Shown here piece after piece: positions 54,207 to 64,000 of a DNA stretch of 64,000 nt; the first letter of the stretch is position 1, and each line of letters opens with the position of its first letter. Location of the stretch: positions 77,001 through 141,000 of the forward strand of contig JAODUP010000467.1 in NCBI GenBank assembly GCA_025642065.1. The letters are read 5' to 3'. Both the position numbers and the translations under genes were made by a program. Source of the stretch: Paralvinella palmiformis (lineage: Eukaryota > Annelida > Polychaeta > Terebellida > Alvinellidae). The notes beneath the pieces are model-generated. The model was not told where the DNA came from. It saw only the letters and a list, made by a program, of their open reading frames with translations, and did not search any database.

Positions 54207-54379
54207 GTCTAACGTTACCATATTGCTCGAGGTTTATATACACAATTTTTCAATAGGAAGCCACGCACGTAATCCTTTAGTTCTTTTTAACAAAGGATGG
54301 GTGCTATTTTAATCTCTTTGTTCTACTTGGGAACTTACGTAACCCAGTGTTTTGAAAACATCCCAACGATAATTGAATA

Positions 54380-54810
54380 GAATTTATATGGTATCAATCC
54401 AAAAGGTTTCTCGTTTTAGTCTATTAATTCGGTCCTGCGAATCAGAACCTGAGCTGTGTATTTGTTCAATCGGTATTAAAATATAATCACCGAGAGATGG
54501 ACGGTTGTAATCAGGCAGAGAAGAGTTATCTGTGTGCACTTTTAAATGTGTATATAAAGAAGAAAGTCGATGTTTTCTTTCAATTGTAAATCTGTGGCCA
54601 TTAGCTCTTATGCGAAGAGATGTACTAGTTTCGTCAATATATTGTTTGTTACAGAAGTAGCATTAATAAGCATAAATAACGTTTGAAGAAGAGCAATCTA
54701 TATCTCCCATTATTCCAAATGTTGTTTGGGTGACAGTGCTCGTAATATTTGAGCAATCACTTATTAGCTGACACGTCATGCAGTTCATAATATTGCATGG
54801 TTTTGAACAC
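54380..54810 (-). pseudogene. GIY-YIG endonuclease region of the Penelope-like element
   Basis: Minus strand: NCMTCQLISDC and, after SSSNVIYAY, CYFCNKQYIDETSTSLRIRA followed by NGHRFTIERKH. This is the Penelope variant of the GIY-YIG nuclease: 'vIYaI.C..C..qYIGeT...lr.R...Hr' with an upstream cysteine cluster. Here the second motif is YID instead of YIG and a stop codon lies between VIYAY and CYFC. Downstream residues (SLPDYNRPSLGDYILIPIEQ) continue the typical domain. The nuclease nicks target DNA to prime reverse transcription; this copy cannot make it in one piece. Confidence 0.82.
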
Positions 54811-54986
54811 TAACGGCTGGTAGTTGGAATGCCGGTATTTGACCGACGTTGTTTTATTTGCAATCCCCTAACAGTTTTGCCTTTAATACCACGCATCCAC
54901 CTTCAAGGCTTGAAAAAGAATACCCCATGCCTTATCAAAGACCTTTTCGTTAGAACATATTCTAAAAAATCATATAATTTGCGATC

Positions 54987-55400
54987 TTAATAAACCTTTA
55001 AAGGTATGTTTGGGATACAAATAATTGGTGTTACATCTGATGAATATTGGTTGCTTGAACAAAATACCTTGGTCAGTAAGGTATTATTGTTTTTAGGGTC
55101 TTTGAATACAGTGGTATCTAAATAATTGACCGAATCAATACAGATAAAAGAATTAAATTTAATGGGTGGTTCAGAGAACGCATCCTTGCCATGTGGCCAT
55201 ATTATGAAAATATCATCCGAATACCGGAAGTAGGCAAGAGGTTTTAATGGACAGTTAAAGTAATGCTTCTTTCTCAAATTTTGCCATTTTAATATCGGCG
55301 TAGTGTGGTGATAAAAGCAGCCGGTACCATTATATGAACAGCTTAATAATACTTTTTCGATCAGAAAATTATTCTGACTGACCGCCCGACCGACTGACAA
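54987..55400 (-). pseudogene. Reverse transcriptase fragment of the Penelope-like element
   Basis: An open frame of 137 codons on the minus strand. It contains KPLAYFRYSDDIFIIWPHGK, the palm with the catalytic YxDD box as YSDD, then SVNYLDTTVFKDP and LLTKVF, all typical of Penelope-like RT. Upstream fingers and palm motifs A and B are missing or cut off. The ATG at 55400 is an internal methionine and not a real start. Downstream, frames shift at about 55060-54980 before the nuclease region. Confidence 0.88.
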
Positions 55401-55429
55401 GTCAACCTACTAACTGATCATCTGGTGTC

Positions 55430-55448
55430 GCCCCCCCCCCCCCCCCCC
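55430..55448. repeat. Poly(C) tract, about 19 bp
   Basis: An uninterrupted C run at the 5' truncation point of the Penelope-like element. Confidence 0.95.
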
Positions 55449-55544
55449 AACAAATGAATTTAGCTACTGACCAATCGATCCATAATTTGAACCGTAAATG
55501 CAATTATTTAATTATTGCATTCATTGTATTGAAAATAAGGAAAA

Positions 55545-55825
55545 TACAACAACTGGCATCTCTACCATTATCATTACTAACATTATCATTGTCATTGTTA
55601 CCACCATCACAACCATCATTACTATTACTACCATTATCAGTTCTACTACATCCAGCAGTACCACTACCATTATCATTACTATCAATATAATTGCCTTCAT
55701 TAACACAATCACTCCAACCAGTACTATTATGAGTACTACTATAACCATTAGTACCATTACTAGTGCGTCCATTATTACTACAACTGTGAACGTCATAACC
55801 ACCACTGGAACCACGATAAAAATAG
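55545..55825. repeat. Degenerate trinucleotide region (ATT/ACC/ATC)n
   Basis: About 280 bp of mixed trinucleotides, open in both directions for that reason only. Confidence 0.85.
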
Positions 55826-56029
55826 TTCCTTGAATATGTGAATAGGAATAGAGATAATGCTGTATTGCTTGGTATTATGCTGTATTTAGTGTGATATATC
55901 TTCAGTGCGTTATTTATCTTACCGCTAATTGTACTATCTGAGTTCTAAAATTGACAATTGACATTAACTAATTTATTTTAGGATCCTTTTTATATGTGAA
56001 CAGAATAAAAATACTAATCATTGTAATTC
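55826..56029. other. Unassigned spacer
   Basis: No signal seen. Confidence 0.4.
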
Positions 56030-56290
56030 TCATCCATCACTTATGCTTTGGTCAATATATGTGGTGTTGATATATTCTGATGTACAGAATTGCTACTAAC
56101 TGTCAACTGTGGTTTCCAAGTAATTATTTTGTATATGCATTAGCTTGTCAATAGACCACAGGCACATGCTGTTTAATAATAATAATGATAATAATACAAC
56201 ATTTTATATAGCGCTCTATATAATTGGATTAAAATTACCCTAAAGCGCTATGGTTGTTTTGCACATGCTTCTGTTTTCTATGAGCTGAAC
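56030..56290 (+). repeat. Repeat family A, inverted and strongly diverged copy
   Basis: The blocks AACTGTCAACTGTGGTTTCC, ATTTTGTATATGCATTAG and GACCACAGGCACATGCTG match 2820-2890. It is interrupted at about 56178-56262 by a short insert with TTTATATAGCGCTCTATATA and CCTAAAGCGCTATGG, which looks like the 3' end of an unrelated LINE or SINE. Confidence 0.5.
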
Positions 56291-56298
56291 AACTACTT

Positions 56299-56300
<2 letters not shown>

Positions 56301-56359
<59 letters not shown>

Positions 56360-56384
56360 AGAGAGAGAGAGAGAGAGAGAGAAG
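56301..56384. repeat. (TA)n-(GA)n microsatellite
   Basis: TA repeats to 56357, GA repeats to 56384. Confidence 0.96.
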
Positions 56385-57839
56385 GAAGAGAGATGTATGT
56401 GTATGCGTATGTACATGTGTATTGTTTATATGTGTATATGTGTATGTGTATGTGATTGTTCTTCCTCAAGCATTGTAATGTACAAGATTATATAGCTTGA
56501 TGACTGTATTATCTTTTGTTCCATTATTTATGCTATCATTACTTACTTTTAAACTAACATTTTTAATGTAAATATTTGTCGTCATGTTCATTAATCTAGT
56601 AGACTGTTACACGAAATAAAGTAATGTTAGTACATGTATAACGATTGATGAACACCATTGTCCTTATATTATACAAGATAGATGACCACAGCGAGACAGC
56701 CACTCTCTATTTTATATTCCATCTACACGAATATATTTGCTGGATTCGTAGCATGCATAGCGATTAAACTGTAGTATGCTGTTAAAGGTGTCTATAATGT
56801 ATATTATATTTGGATGGATTTCGAAATTAACTCCGAAATGTGTTAAAAGCTCAATTACAACAAGTGTTTTATATGACATTAAAACAACGCCGTATGTTCA
56901 TTATATATCATTTGCGATGGAGGCTTAGATCAAATAAGAATCCAACTCCGTTTAATATTCTAACTTGAAAACAACAAATAATTTGTAAGAAAATATATCA
57001 CCGGGGTACCATACCGAAGCCATGATCTATATATTTGGACCTTTCTTGCTTTTATATTTAATAAAACTATACTTAATTATTTTTACACTTATCACTTAAA
57101 TATTAGTATTAAGATTAATTAAAATAAAGTATACATTTATTAATGCCAATTGTTTTTCTCTTATAATTGTATACCATGTACGAACTAGTAAATAATCAAA
57201 ACAAAATGGTTCATGATATAATACATTATCATTGATTCGTACCATCTATTGCAAATAAGCAGATACGTGATAACCATTTGAACCTGTGAGTTTGGGCTTC
57301 TATATAAGTATCTAGTTATCATCTTTATATACTGATGAGGTAAACATTGAAGATGTTTACAACAATAACCTTTACAAGAAGCAAACTTCAGGAATGCAGC
57401 TATAGCATATTAATTATGACGATTATTGTTAGATTTAGCAAACCATATGAATGTTGACCACACCTCGGAAGATGCTGGTAGTCTTGATACTTACTAAACT
57501 GAAATTTACAACAGGACCATCTAATTTAACAACAAGACACCACTCTGTGATCTTTAGAATTGGGATTACAGGTTCTCCACTTGCTACTAGAATACAAGTA
57601 TTTAGATGTTTAATGTTCGATAAATAGGATGACTCACTCTACTCATGTTCCTGTGATAACTGCTCCCAAAGCATGTGAGAAAAATTCGAAACTGAGGTAA
57701 ATCCTTAAACGTGGCCGTCACTAACCAACTATATTGGCTAGAATCCATGAACATGTGCAGCATCTTTCAAGAACAATCTCACTTTGGCCATAAGTGACTA
57801 TAAACAATACAGAAAATAGTCAGATATACTTGTTAGTAT
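56385..57839. other. Unassigned AT-rich region
   Basis: TATG/TGTA-rich words to about 56460. Otherwise no coding or repeat signal. Confidence 0.4.
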
Positions 57840-58300
57840 ATGATAATAATGATAATAATGTATATTTAATTAAAGCGCCCTTACTAGCAGGAGCCATTCA
57901 AAGACGCTGTACAAATACTATGTAATATAATAATACCCCAAATAATGTTTGTAAAAACCCTGTAATGATTTGAAAGATAATAATTATTTATCATTTTAGG
58001 TGTGTTTTTAGAAGAGACTTAAAATTTCCAAGAGACGACGCATTTCTAATATTTGTCGGCAACTTATTCCACAAAGTGGGGGCTGCAACACTATAAATGC
58101 ACAATCACCATATGACTTGAGCCGAAACACTGGCACCTGCAATAGTATCTGACTAGATGACCTGAGTTTTCGGGATAACTTTCTAATGGAAACCAGTTCA
58201 CACAGGTATTCTGGCGCCATATCATTAATAGATTTATAAGTTATTAAGAGAATCTTAAAATGGATATCGGTGTTGTGCACAAAACTAGATGCATATCAGA
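57840..58300 (-). mobile_element. LINE 3' end (CR1/L2-like), 5'-truncated
   Basis: The minus strand from 58280 encodes the ORF2 C-terminus: HFKILLITYKSINDMAPEYL, then KLRSSSQILLQVPVFRLKSY and FIVLQPPLCGISCRQILEMR. The 3' UTR follows, with ACAGCGTCTTTGAATGGCTC and GTAAGGGCGCTTTAAT, ending in an (ATT)n tail at 57840-57860. One frameshift lies near the C-terminus. This is a normal 5'-truncated insertion. The C-terminus is of a different subfamily from the 5331-5525 copy. Confidence 0.88.
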
Positions 58301-60284
58301 ACTGTTATGCTGCTAGTAAATATGTATGTTAGAAGCCTAATTCCAGAAACTTCCTTCTGGGACTATAACAACCAAAATAACACGCAACTTTGTTACACTG
58401 ATTTACTCCATATGGTGGATGTAATACACAAGGCACAGGCACCTTTGTTAAGCTGATCTAATCCACATGGCGGATACAACGCTCCAGCAGTGTAGCTGCC
58501 CCCTAGAATGGTTGGCCTTTGTACAAAGGACTGCTAAAGTATCAGACCATCGCTGCAACAATCGTTAAAATGCATTGAGGGCACATAACAGACATTGTTC
58601 TCTCCTTGTTTAGAGAGTGTATTCAATGCGCTATTTAGCAGCAACACACCAGTTCTTTCGGGTTGTCAACTCACCAACATATAAATTACCAACAAGACCT
58701 GCCAAACTTCCTCATCTCCTCGGATATAATTCGAAAAAGAAATTGGTAACCTCTAACCAAACATGGAACATTCAGTGTAATAAGTTCCGAATCCTTTCTT
58801 GCAGAGGTTCACAATGAGGAGCATTATCAGAATGTTCTTCAAGTGGCGGAAGAAAACAGGAAGGAAATTCCAGTCTGAGCAAAAAGAGAACAGCCAGATG
58901 ATGACTTTTGAGGATATTGTTCAATATTAATAATGAAGCTATATTTGTCATAGCAGATGTATTATATTTGTCATGTCTTTATCTTAGCAGTACTCTGCTA
59001 ACAGCCTATGACCTTCATAACAGCGTTATTCCTAGTCTTGGTGGACCTCCTAAATATGGTCGGATCTTTCAGGACATTGTTTATGAGAATATTATGTTGG
59101 TATTGTAATGAAATAAGAAAAGGAACAGAATCATATTCTGAATATTAATAAGGCTGTGCATCTGAGTAAACATGATAGCTAAATTACGTATTGACTGATT
59201 GACTACCAAGCCAACTTCAGACACTGATTCATGACTCCCAATTAGGCTGTCACCAACTGTCCCCAAACTGGTGTATAATGTCATCATCAATCAAATGGAT
59301 TTTGGGTAGAAACTAACAAGTATTTATTGGCTTGATTGATTTTCAAAACAAGATAGTTGGTGTCTTCATACTCAAATATCGGCGTCTTGATGTATGAGCT
59401 GAGTTGTTGTTGTTTGTTTTTGTGGGGTTTTTTTTTGGGTGGGGGGAGAAAATACAAGAGACAATAAATAGATTTTACATATTTTATGAAAAATATTAGA
59501 CATGGTACATTATGTTGTTAACTGAAGATATTTTAATTGATAACGTGTAGAAACAAGAGGATTAGAACAGTAGTAGCAACACGTAAAGGGTTGTTTCTGC
59601 TTCAGTAGGATCAACAACAATTATTATTATTATTATTATTATTATTTATCATCATCATCATCATTATCATCATCCTACCGTCATCATGATCTTCAACTGT
59701 AGTAGTAGTATTAGCAGTAGCAGCAGTGGTATTAGTAGTAGCAGTTGTAGTAGAATAAATATCAATAAACCTTATATTACGTTTTGATGATGAGATTTAC
59801 TGAATACGATATTTATGAGAGTCAACTATCATTATTGTTGTCAAGTGATGCAGTTGTCCGTCACGTGTCTGGTCAAAATAACTCATTAAATTAATAAAAC
59901 ATTTAACTAGTTCTCCGTCACAACCCGTTATTATTTAAATATTTGCTATAATATTTCATTTTTTATTACCACTGCATTTAGTTACTTTAAATTATCATAG
60001 CATTATTCGATCATTAGTATAATTCATACTTACTTGCGTTTTTCGACACACATGATCGAGCGCTAAATGACATACTATAGACGAACAGCATAGATAGAAC
60101 TGATATTATTTGGCAGGTAAGTAATTCGACGGAGAAGAAGTAGAAATAAATAAGACAGTAAGTAGGAACAATGGGAACGATAACAACAACATAAATAGCA
60201 TTAGGAAGAGTAGTATCAATATCGTACTTAATTGAGCTAACAGTGGGGGATAGAAACTGAAAACAAAATAAGTGAACAAATGAC
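58301..60284. other. Mostly unassigned; possible third fragment of the 7.6/41.7 kb repeat
   Basis: Plus-strand frames around 58617-58900 look faintly protein-like (HNEEHYQNVLQVAEENRKEI) but are unidentified. From about 59180 to 59760 the order GACTGATTGACT, CATCATCAATCAAATGG, GAGACAATAAATAGA and a TAG-type array recalls 41540-42148. A G-rich stretch lies at 59420-59450 and (ATT)n/(ATC)n plus (TAG)n at 59619-59755. Confidence 0.4.
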
Positions 60285-60560
60285 CTAACATTATGGTGTC
60301 GTAAATCATAAAGTCGGTTATGGTCAGAATATAGCAAGGTTAGTCACCAGACAACATCATCAACAACATCTGTCTAACAAACGGAAATCTGTAGCTGTGT
60401 TACCTGTACTCACGGGATGATTGATTAATTTTGGAGATAATTGATCCACTTATTTTTGTTTATTTTCAACATGTTAAGACCCTTATTTATTCTGGCCATG
60501 TTTAAGTCTATTTTTATTTCCGTCGTGTTTAGATCTATGCTTCCACTCAAGTTCTTGACC
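60285..60560 (+). repeat. Repeat family C copy
   Basis: GGTCAGAATATAGCAAGGTTAG, ATCATCAACAACATCTGT, GTTACCTGTACTCACGGGATGA, then decayed copies of the 27-bp minisatellite (ATTTATTCTGGCCATGTTTA). Confidence 0.65.
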
Positions 60561-61429
60561 TCTCTGTTTAGCACGATGATATGGATATGAACACTTATCC
60601 TCAATATATTAACATATATGTTAATGCCTACATTTTTGGCCTATGCACAGTCAAATGATGTAGATGTCCTAACAGAGCACGACATGTTTACTTTATTTGG
60701 CTATGTCGTTGTTCGTGGCTTCATTTCTTCCCATTTATGTGCAGAAGGTCAAATGTCTTAGTAAATCATAAACCTGTTCTTTAAACTCACACATCTGATG
60801 ATCTGGTTGAAGTTGAACACTGGCTCTTAATATTGCCATATATTCGATACCGATAAGTCGTTATCCCCTCCGCTTACGGTATTCCACTAACAAGAATAAG
60901 CTGTCAGTGATTATTTGATTTGATGTTCCTATATATAATGAGTTTATGGACTATGTTTGGTTTGGGATCAAGATGTTAATATAAAGAGTGGCTGGTGCCT
61001 CGATTAGAGAAAACAAACGAGCCATGTAACTTTTCAAATAATAAATCCCTTTGCGTTCTTGAACTGAAACACTGTTTTTCATCGAACCAATTGATACGCA
61101 TACGTACACGCACGCACCCACGCATGCACCCACGCACACTCACACGTGGAAAAACACACAGACACGGATTATTAGCGTTGATTTTACTATAGCTGCATAT
61201 ACTTAAGCGTACATTGTCCGTTTAATATTGATGTCTCCTAGAAATAGTATTATGAGAAGTCGTTGCTATACAAGAGCCCTCATCTAATTTGACCATGTGA
61301 CCTAGAGTGTCTCCAGGTGGAAAGAATGGTCCTACAAAACATATTTTGTGTGACATAACCGTCATGCATCAAAGGAACTGAACATCATTAGACGCCGCCA
61401 TAGACACGATCCCGCTGCGGATAAAGTGT
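60561..61429. other. Unassigned spacer
   Basis: Holds an interrupted CA/CACG tract at about 61079-61162 and nothing else recognisable. Confidence 0.4.
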
Positions 61430-61660
61430 CTCTAATATCAATATGTCATCACCTGAGTACAGGTAACACTCTTATAGATGACTAATTATTTGACAAATGT
61501 TGTTAATGATGTTATGTGGCGACTAACCTTTCCATATTCTGGCCATAACTAGCTGGATGTTGATTGGATTTACTACTTCTGTCACTGTTTATGGCACGAC
61601 AATTGCTCACAGACGGAACTTCGGATAGGGTTAATGGAATGTCGACGGTGAGTTGTAATA
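61430..61660 (-). repeat. Repeat family C copy, inverted
   Basis: Minus strand: CGTCGACATTCCATTAACCC, GTCTGTGAGCAATTGTCGTG, CCAGAATATGGAAAGGTTAG, CATTAACAACATTTGTC and TTACCTGTACTCAGGTGATG, in the family C order. Confidence 0.7.
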
Positions 61661-61729
61661 ATGTTTTATTGCGTTATGCCTAAACAACTGAACGACCACT
61701 GAGACAAAAACGTTATCACACCAATGTAT

Positions 61730-62220
61730 TACACAAACCTCCCATGTGTATCTTATGTAACCAGCTGATCTATGATACAACAAAGTTATGTTTTATTCAC
61801 CCGATCCTCTTCTTGCTATCCGCTACAGTGAGCCCAGAGTTATCTCTACCGATAAGGATCATGCCATTATAAAATTGACGGAGTCAATTATACGTCACCG
61901 ACTTTGTTATTTTGTCGTTGACGCTCCTTCTACCATCCCTTTAAATGCCAGTTTTATTATTCATCCCGACATCGAATGTTTTATGATGAGCACGCTGTTT
62001 TCTATCCATAATATTCTTGTCGGTAGCAATAAGAAATAGTTTTCTAGTTTTAGGACTTTTTACTGTTATAGTGTCTTTCTTGACTAATTTTATTTCTACA
62101 TACTCCTTCAACATCGGGTAATTAAATGAAATAATGACCGGATCAAAACTGTGACCCTCATACCATGTCATATGAGAATGAAGAATTTTAGACAGGGAGT
62201 GAGCAGCGAAATATAACATC
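61730..62220. other. Family E copy and two overlapping unidentified ORFs
   Basis: The plus frame 61788-62039 (83 codons, with EPRVISTDKDHAIIKL and HPDIECFMMSTLFS) is related to 49970-50230. The minus frame 61941-62219 (92 codons) has SHMTWYEGHSFDPVIISFNY, then KLVKKDTITVKSPKTRKLFL and DKNIMDRKQR, with a basic, exon-like composition. They overlap on opposite strands, so at most one is real in the overlap. Neither matches a family I know. Confidence 0.3.
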
Positions 62221-62949
62221 TTTCTTGGAGAGTTTTGTTTTGTTCAGAGAATAACAAAATTGGAAGGGTTACAAGTATGCGGTTACAGAATGGGGATGGG
62301 AGTAAGCTGCTAAATCCAGATTGCGTGGTGATTATAAGGTATGGAGTTATGGCTGGAAAACAAATTTTACACTTCCATAAAAAACACTATAATAAAGACT
62401 TGACCGATTAGAGTTAACTTAATTCTCATATTTGCTTGTAGAACGTGGGTAGGTAGGCTTGGTGGGTGAGTGAGTGATCGAGTGAATGATTGAATGAGCT
62501 AGTGAGCTAGTGGTTGGGTGCTCGTTTGTGAGTATGGGTGAGTGAAGGAGTAAATGCTTTACTTATTATGGAATTCGGTTAACCTTTTGCATTAGGCCAG
62601 GAGAATAATTCTGATGGGAATAAAATAATCAAATTGAACATCCCGAAGGCTCAAAATTCGCTGTGATATCTCGATTTATACAGCGCAATGTGCTATCCGC
62701 TACACTATGATAACACACCTGTCTGCATTTAGGATGATTGGGTCTTCTTTAAGTCAATTAAGTTGTATCAAAATTATCAACAGTATTGGATCTGAAGAAA
62801 TTCAAAACAGTACCAACTCAAGCACGTTTTGTTTTTTTAACTAAAAGGGATTTGAATAAATGTTATATATTATGAACGACATCTTTCGATATATTTGAAA
62901 CAATCCAGATTTTTAAACTGATGAACTTACACATTTTCCAGTAACGTTT
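62221..62949. other. Spacer with GAGT-rich stretch
   Basis: Loose (GAGT)n/(GAGC)n words at 62450-62545, otherwise unassigned apart from the tRNA-like piece listed separately. Confidence 0.45.
62640..62730 (-). mobile_element. tRNA-like SINE head fragment
   Basis: Minus strand: CATAGTGTAGCGGATAGCAC matches a tRNA A-box region, then ATTGCGCTGTATAAATCGAG as in an anticodon arm. The B box is decayed. Confidence 0.45.

Positions 62950-62997
<48 letters not shown>
62950..62997. repeat. (TA)n-(TG)n microsatellite
   Basis: A short TA run, then TG units, opening a family B cluster. Confidence 0.95.
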
Positions 62998-63000
<3 letters not shown>

Positions 63001-63125
63001 ACTGTGTATATAAGGCACAGGCACAGAGAATCTGGAACCGTGAATTCAAACTCTGGACGTTTCTTCAGGGGACTGAATCCAGAGTGGCGACTTTTCTTGC
63101 TGAGACATGTGTAATGTCTAACCAG
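62998..63125 (-). repeat. Repeat family B, short terminal unit
   Basis: Only the terminal 0.13 kb of the unit (TTTACTGTGTATATAAGGCA to GTGTAATGTCTAACCAG), joined to the next unit through a short TG run at 63126-63136. It includes the conserved hairpin at 63051-63084. Confidence 0.85.
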
Positions 63126-63136
63126 TGTGTGTGTGT

Positions 63137-64000
63137 TTTAGCTGTGTATATTAAGGCACAGGCACAGAGAATCTCGAACCGTGAATTCAAACTCTGGACG
63201 TTTCTTCAGGGGACTGAATCCAGAGTGGCGACTTTTCTTGCTGAGACATGTGTAATGTCTCACCAGTCCCTAAGCCGCCAAGCAAAATCAAAATACGAAT
63301 CACCTACAGCCGTGGAGTTTGGGAGTAAAACACCCAAGTCAGATCACGGCAGTAGTGAGAATGTTTAGATTAATTATCTAAGCAGCCCTATTTATAGCTA
63401 TTTTTCAATTGCTGTATCTTTCTTCAAAGCAATACTATATAAACTATATAACCCAATTGTTACCGTCTTCAAAGATCAGTTTTTACAACGGGCAGGCGTC
63501 ACGAAGCGACTACTATTAAAACTATTTAGCTTAATTGCTATTAAAAGACTGACATCTGCGCTGAAGCAGACCGTAATAGCGCGTCATAGCTTCCGTACTG
63601 TTTGTAACTGTTCTTAAATGTTATTTATGACAAGCAGATTAGAGCTAATCTTGAATGTCATAGTACAAACTGGACATAACTGGACCTAGGAAAGATAATT
63701 CTATTCCCACATACAACCAAGGTGAATTATATATACAATAAACTTGTTATATAAAACACACCACCCACACGAGCTGTGTCCAATGCCACCGCTCGAGATG
63801 CGATGCAGTGTTTCTATTCCTGAGTCAGGAGTACTTATAATGCTTTAAGAGCGTACTGTGCCTGCTACAGTCATTTAAATGCTGGATAACCAAACCAAAC
63901 ACTTAAACGGCGTGCCTCCAAAGACGCAAATAGTACATGGATTATACAGCTCTAGATCAACTTTTCTTGAATGCAGGGAAATATAATCTCCACGCATAGA
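63137..64000 (-). repeat. Repeat family B, unit 5, cut by window end
   Basis: Matches unit 2 closely but without the SINE, giving an empty site at about 63366 (GATTAATTATCTAAGC). Hairpin at 63192-63225. Continues beyond the window. Confidence 0.88.

Larger units (their letters stand above)
53323..55420 (-). mobile_element. Penelope-like element, 5'-truncated
   Basis: Minus strand, 5' to 3': part of an RT (55400-54987), a GIY-YIG-type endonuclease region (about 54810-54380), and a 3' non-coding region interrupted by a SINE (53748-54206) and ending near 53323 at GTGCCAGCGCCTTAACTATC, then a TA-rich stretch and (CA)n. RT followed by GIY-YIG is the hallmark of EN(+) Penelope-like retroelements. 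The 5' part of the RT is missing, cut at a C-rich tract (55430-55448). The terminus resembles those of families A and B. Stops in the nuclease region show that the element is dead. Confidence 0.88.

Noticed and set aside
54010..54243. 77-codon minus ORF with RRPAYPKHRSSLKGHLRPED as a possible gene
   Set aside because: Most of it lies inside the leader of the composite SINE bounded by target duplications, so it moves with that element and is not a host gene.
55454..55833. Overlapping 78-, 97- and 111-codon ORFs on both strands
   Set aside because: Degenerate trinucleotide region, open in many frames by composition.
58425..58445. AAGGCACAGGCAC as another family B start
   Set aside because: A 13-base match only; neither flank resembles family B and there is no TG array.

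Overview
This window looks like AT-rich, intron/intergenic-type DNA from an animal nucleus. It contains no gene that can be recognised as a host gene. The evidence for a metazoan is the mix of degraded retroelements: CR1/L2-like LINEs with APE endonuclease and reverse transcriptase remnants, a Penelope-like element with a GIY-YIG nuclease region, a Ty3/Gypsy integrase tail and several tRNA-derived SINE families. Very long (TA)n and (TG)n/(CA)n arrays fit as well. There are no bacterial operons, ribosome binding sites, rRNA or CRISPR. An aquatic invertebrate (mollusc or other lophotrochozoan) is the best guess, but the sequence does not fix the taxon. The SINE that is very common in coleoid cephalopods was not seen.

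Layout. 1-3.1 kb: a LINE RT fragment, then two near-identical tandem units of repeat family A separated by TA/TG arrays, then an inverted A copy. 4.7-6.6 kb: a decayed LINE with a second LINE piece nested in it. 6.8-10.6 kb: a SINE, arm 1 of a 2.2 kb inverted duplication, another LINE. 10.6-17 kb: mostly unassigned AT-rich DNA. 17-20.5 kb: microsatellites, a SINE, the Gypsy tail and a family C repeat. 24.3-30.3 kb: an A copy, then copy 1 of an old dispersed duplication. 30.3-33.3 kb: a LINE split by trinucleotide arrays and other repeats. 33.28-39.23 kb: a very recent 2.9 kb direct tandem duplication, or an assembly duplicate. 39.5-41.2 kb: the best-preserved LINE remnant and a SINE. 41.66-43.89 kb: arm 2 of the inverted duplication. 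44.4-50.8 kb: copy 2 of the old duplication. 50.9-55.4 kb: family B units running into a Penelope-like element, with two SINE insertions that still have perfect target-site duplications. 55.4-62.9 kb: unassigned DNA, a LINE 3' end and family C/E repeats. 62.95 kb to the end: more family B.

Nothing here forms a working pathway; the genes are broken mobile elements. The main structure lies in how the repeats relate. Families A and B and the Penelope-like element appear to share one 3' terminus ending in (CA)n(TA)n, which would explain many of the microsatellites as retroelement tails. Two SINEs with different tRNA-like heads share one 3' tail that folds into two hairpins. All divergence statements are by eye; no alignment or database search was run.
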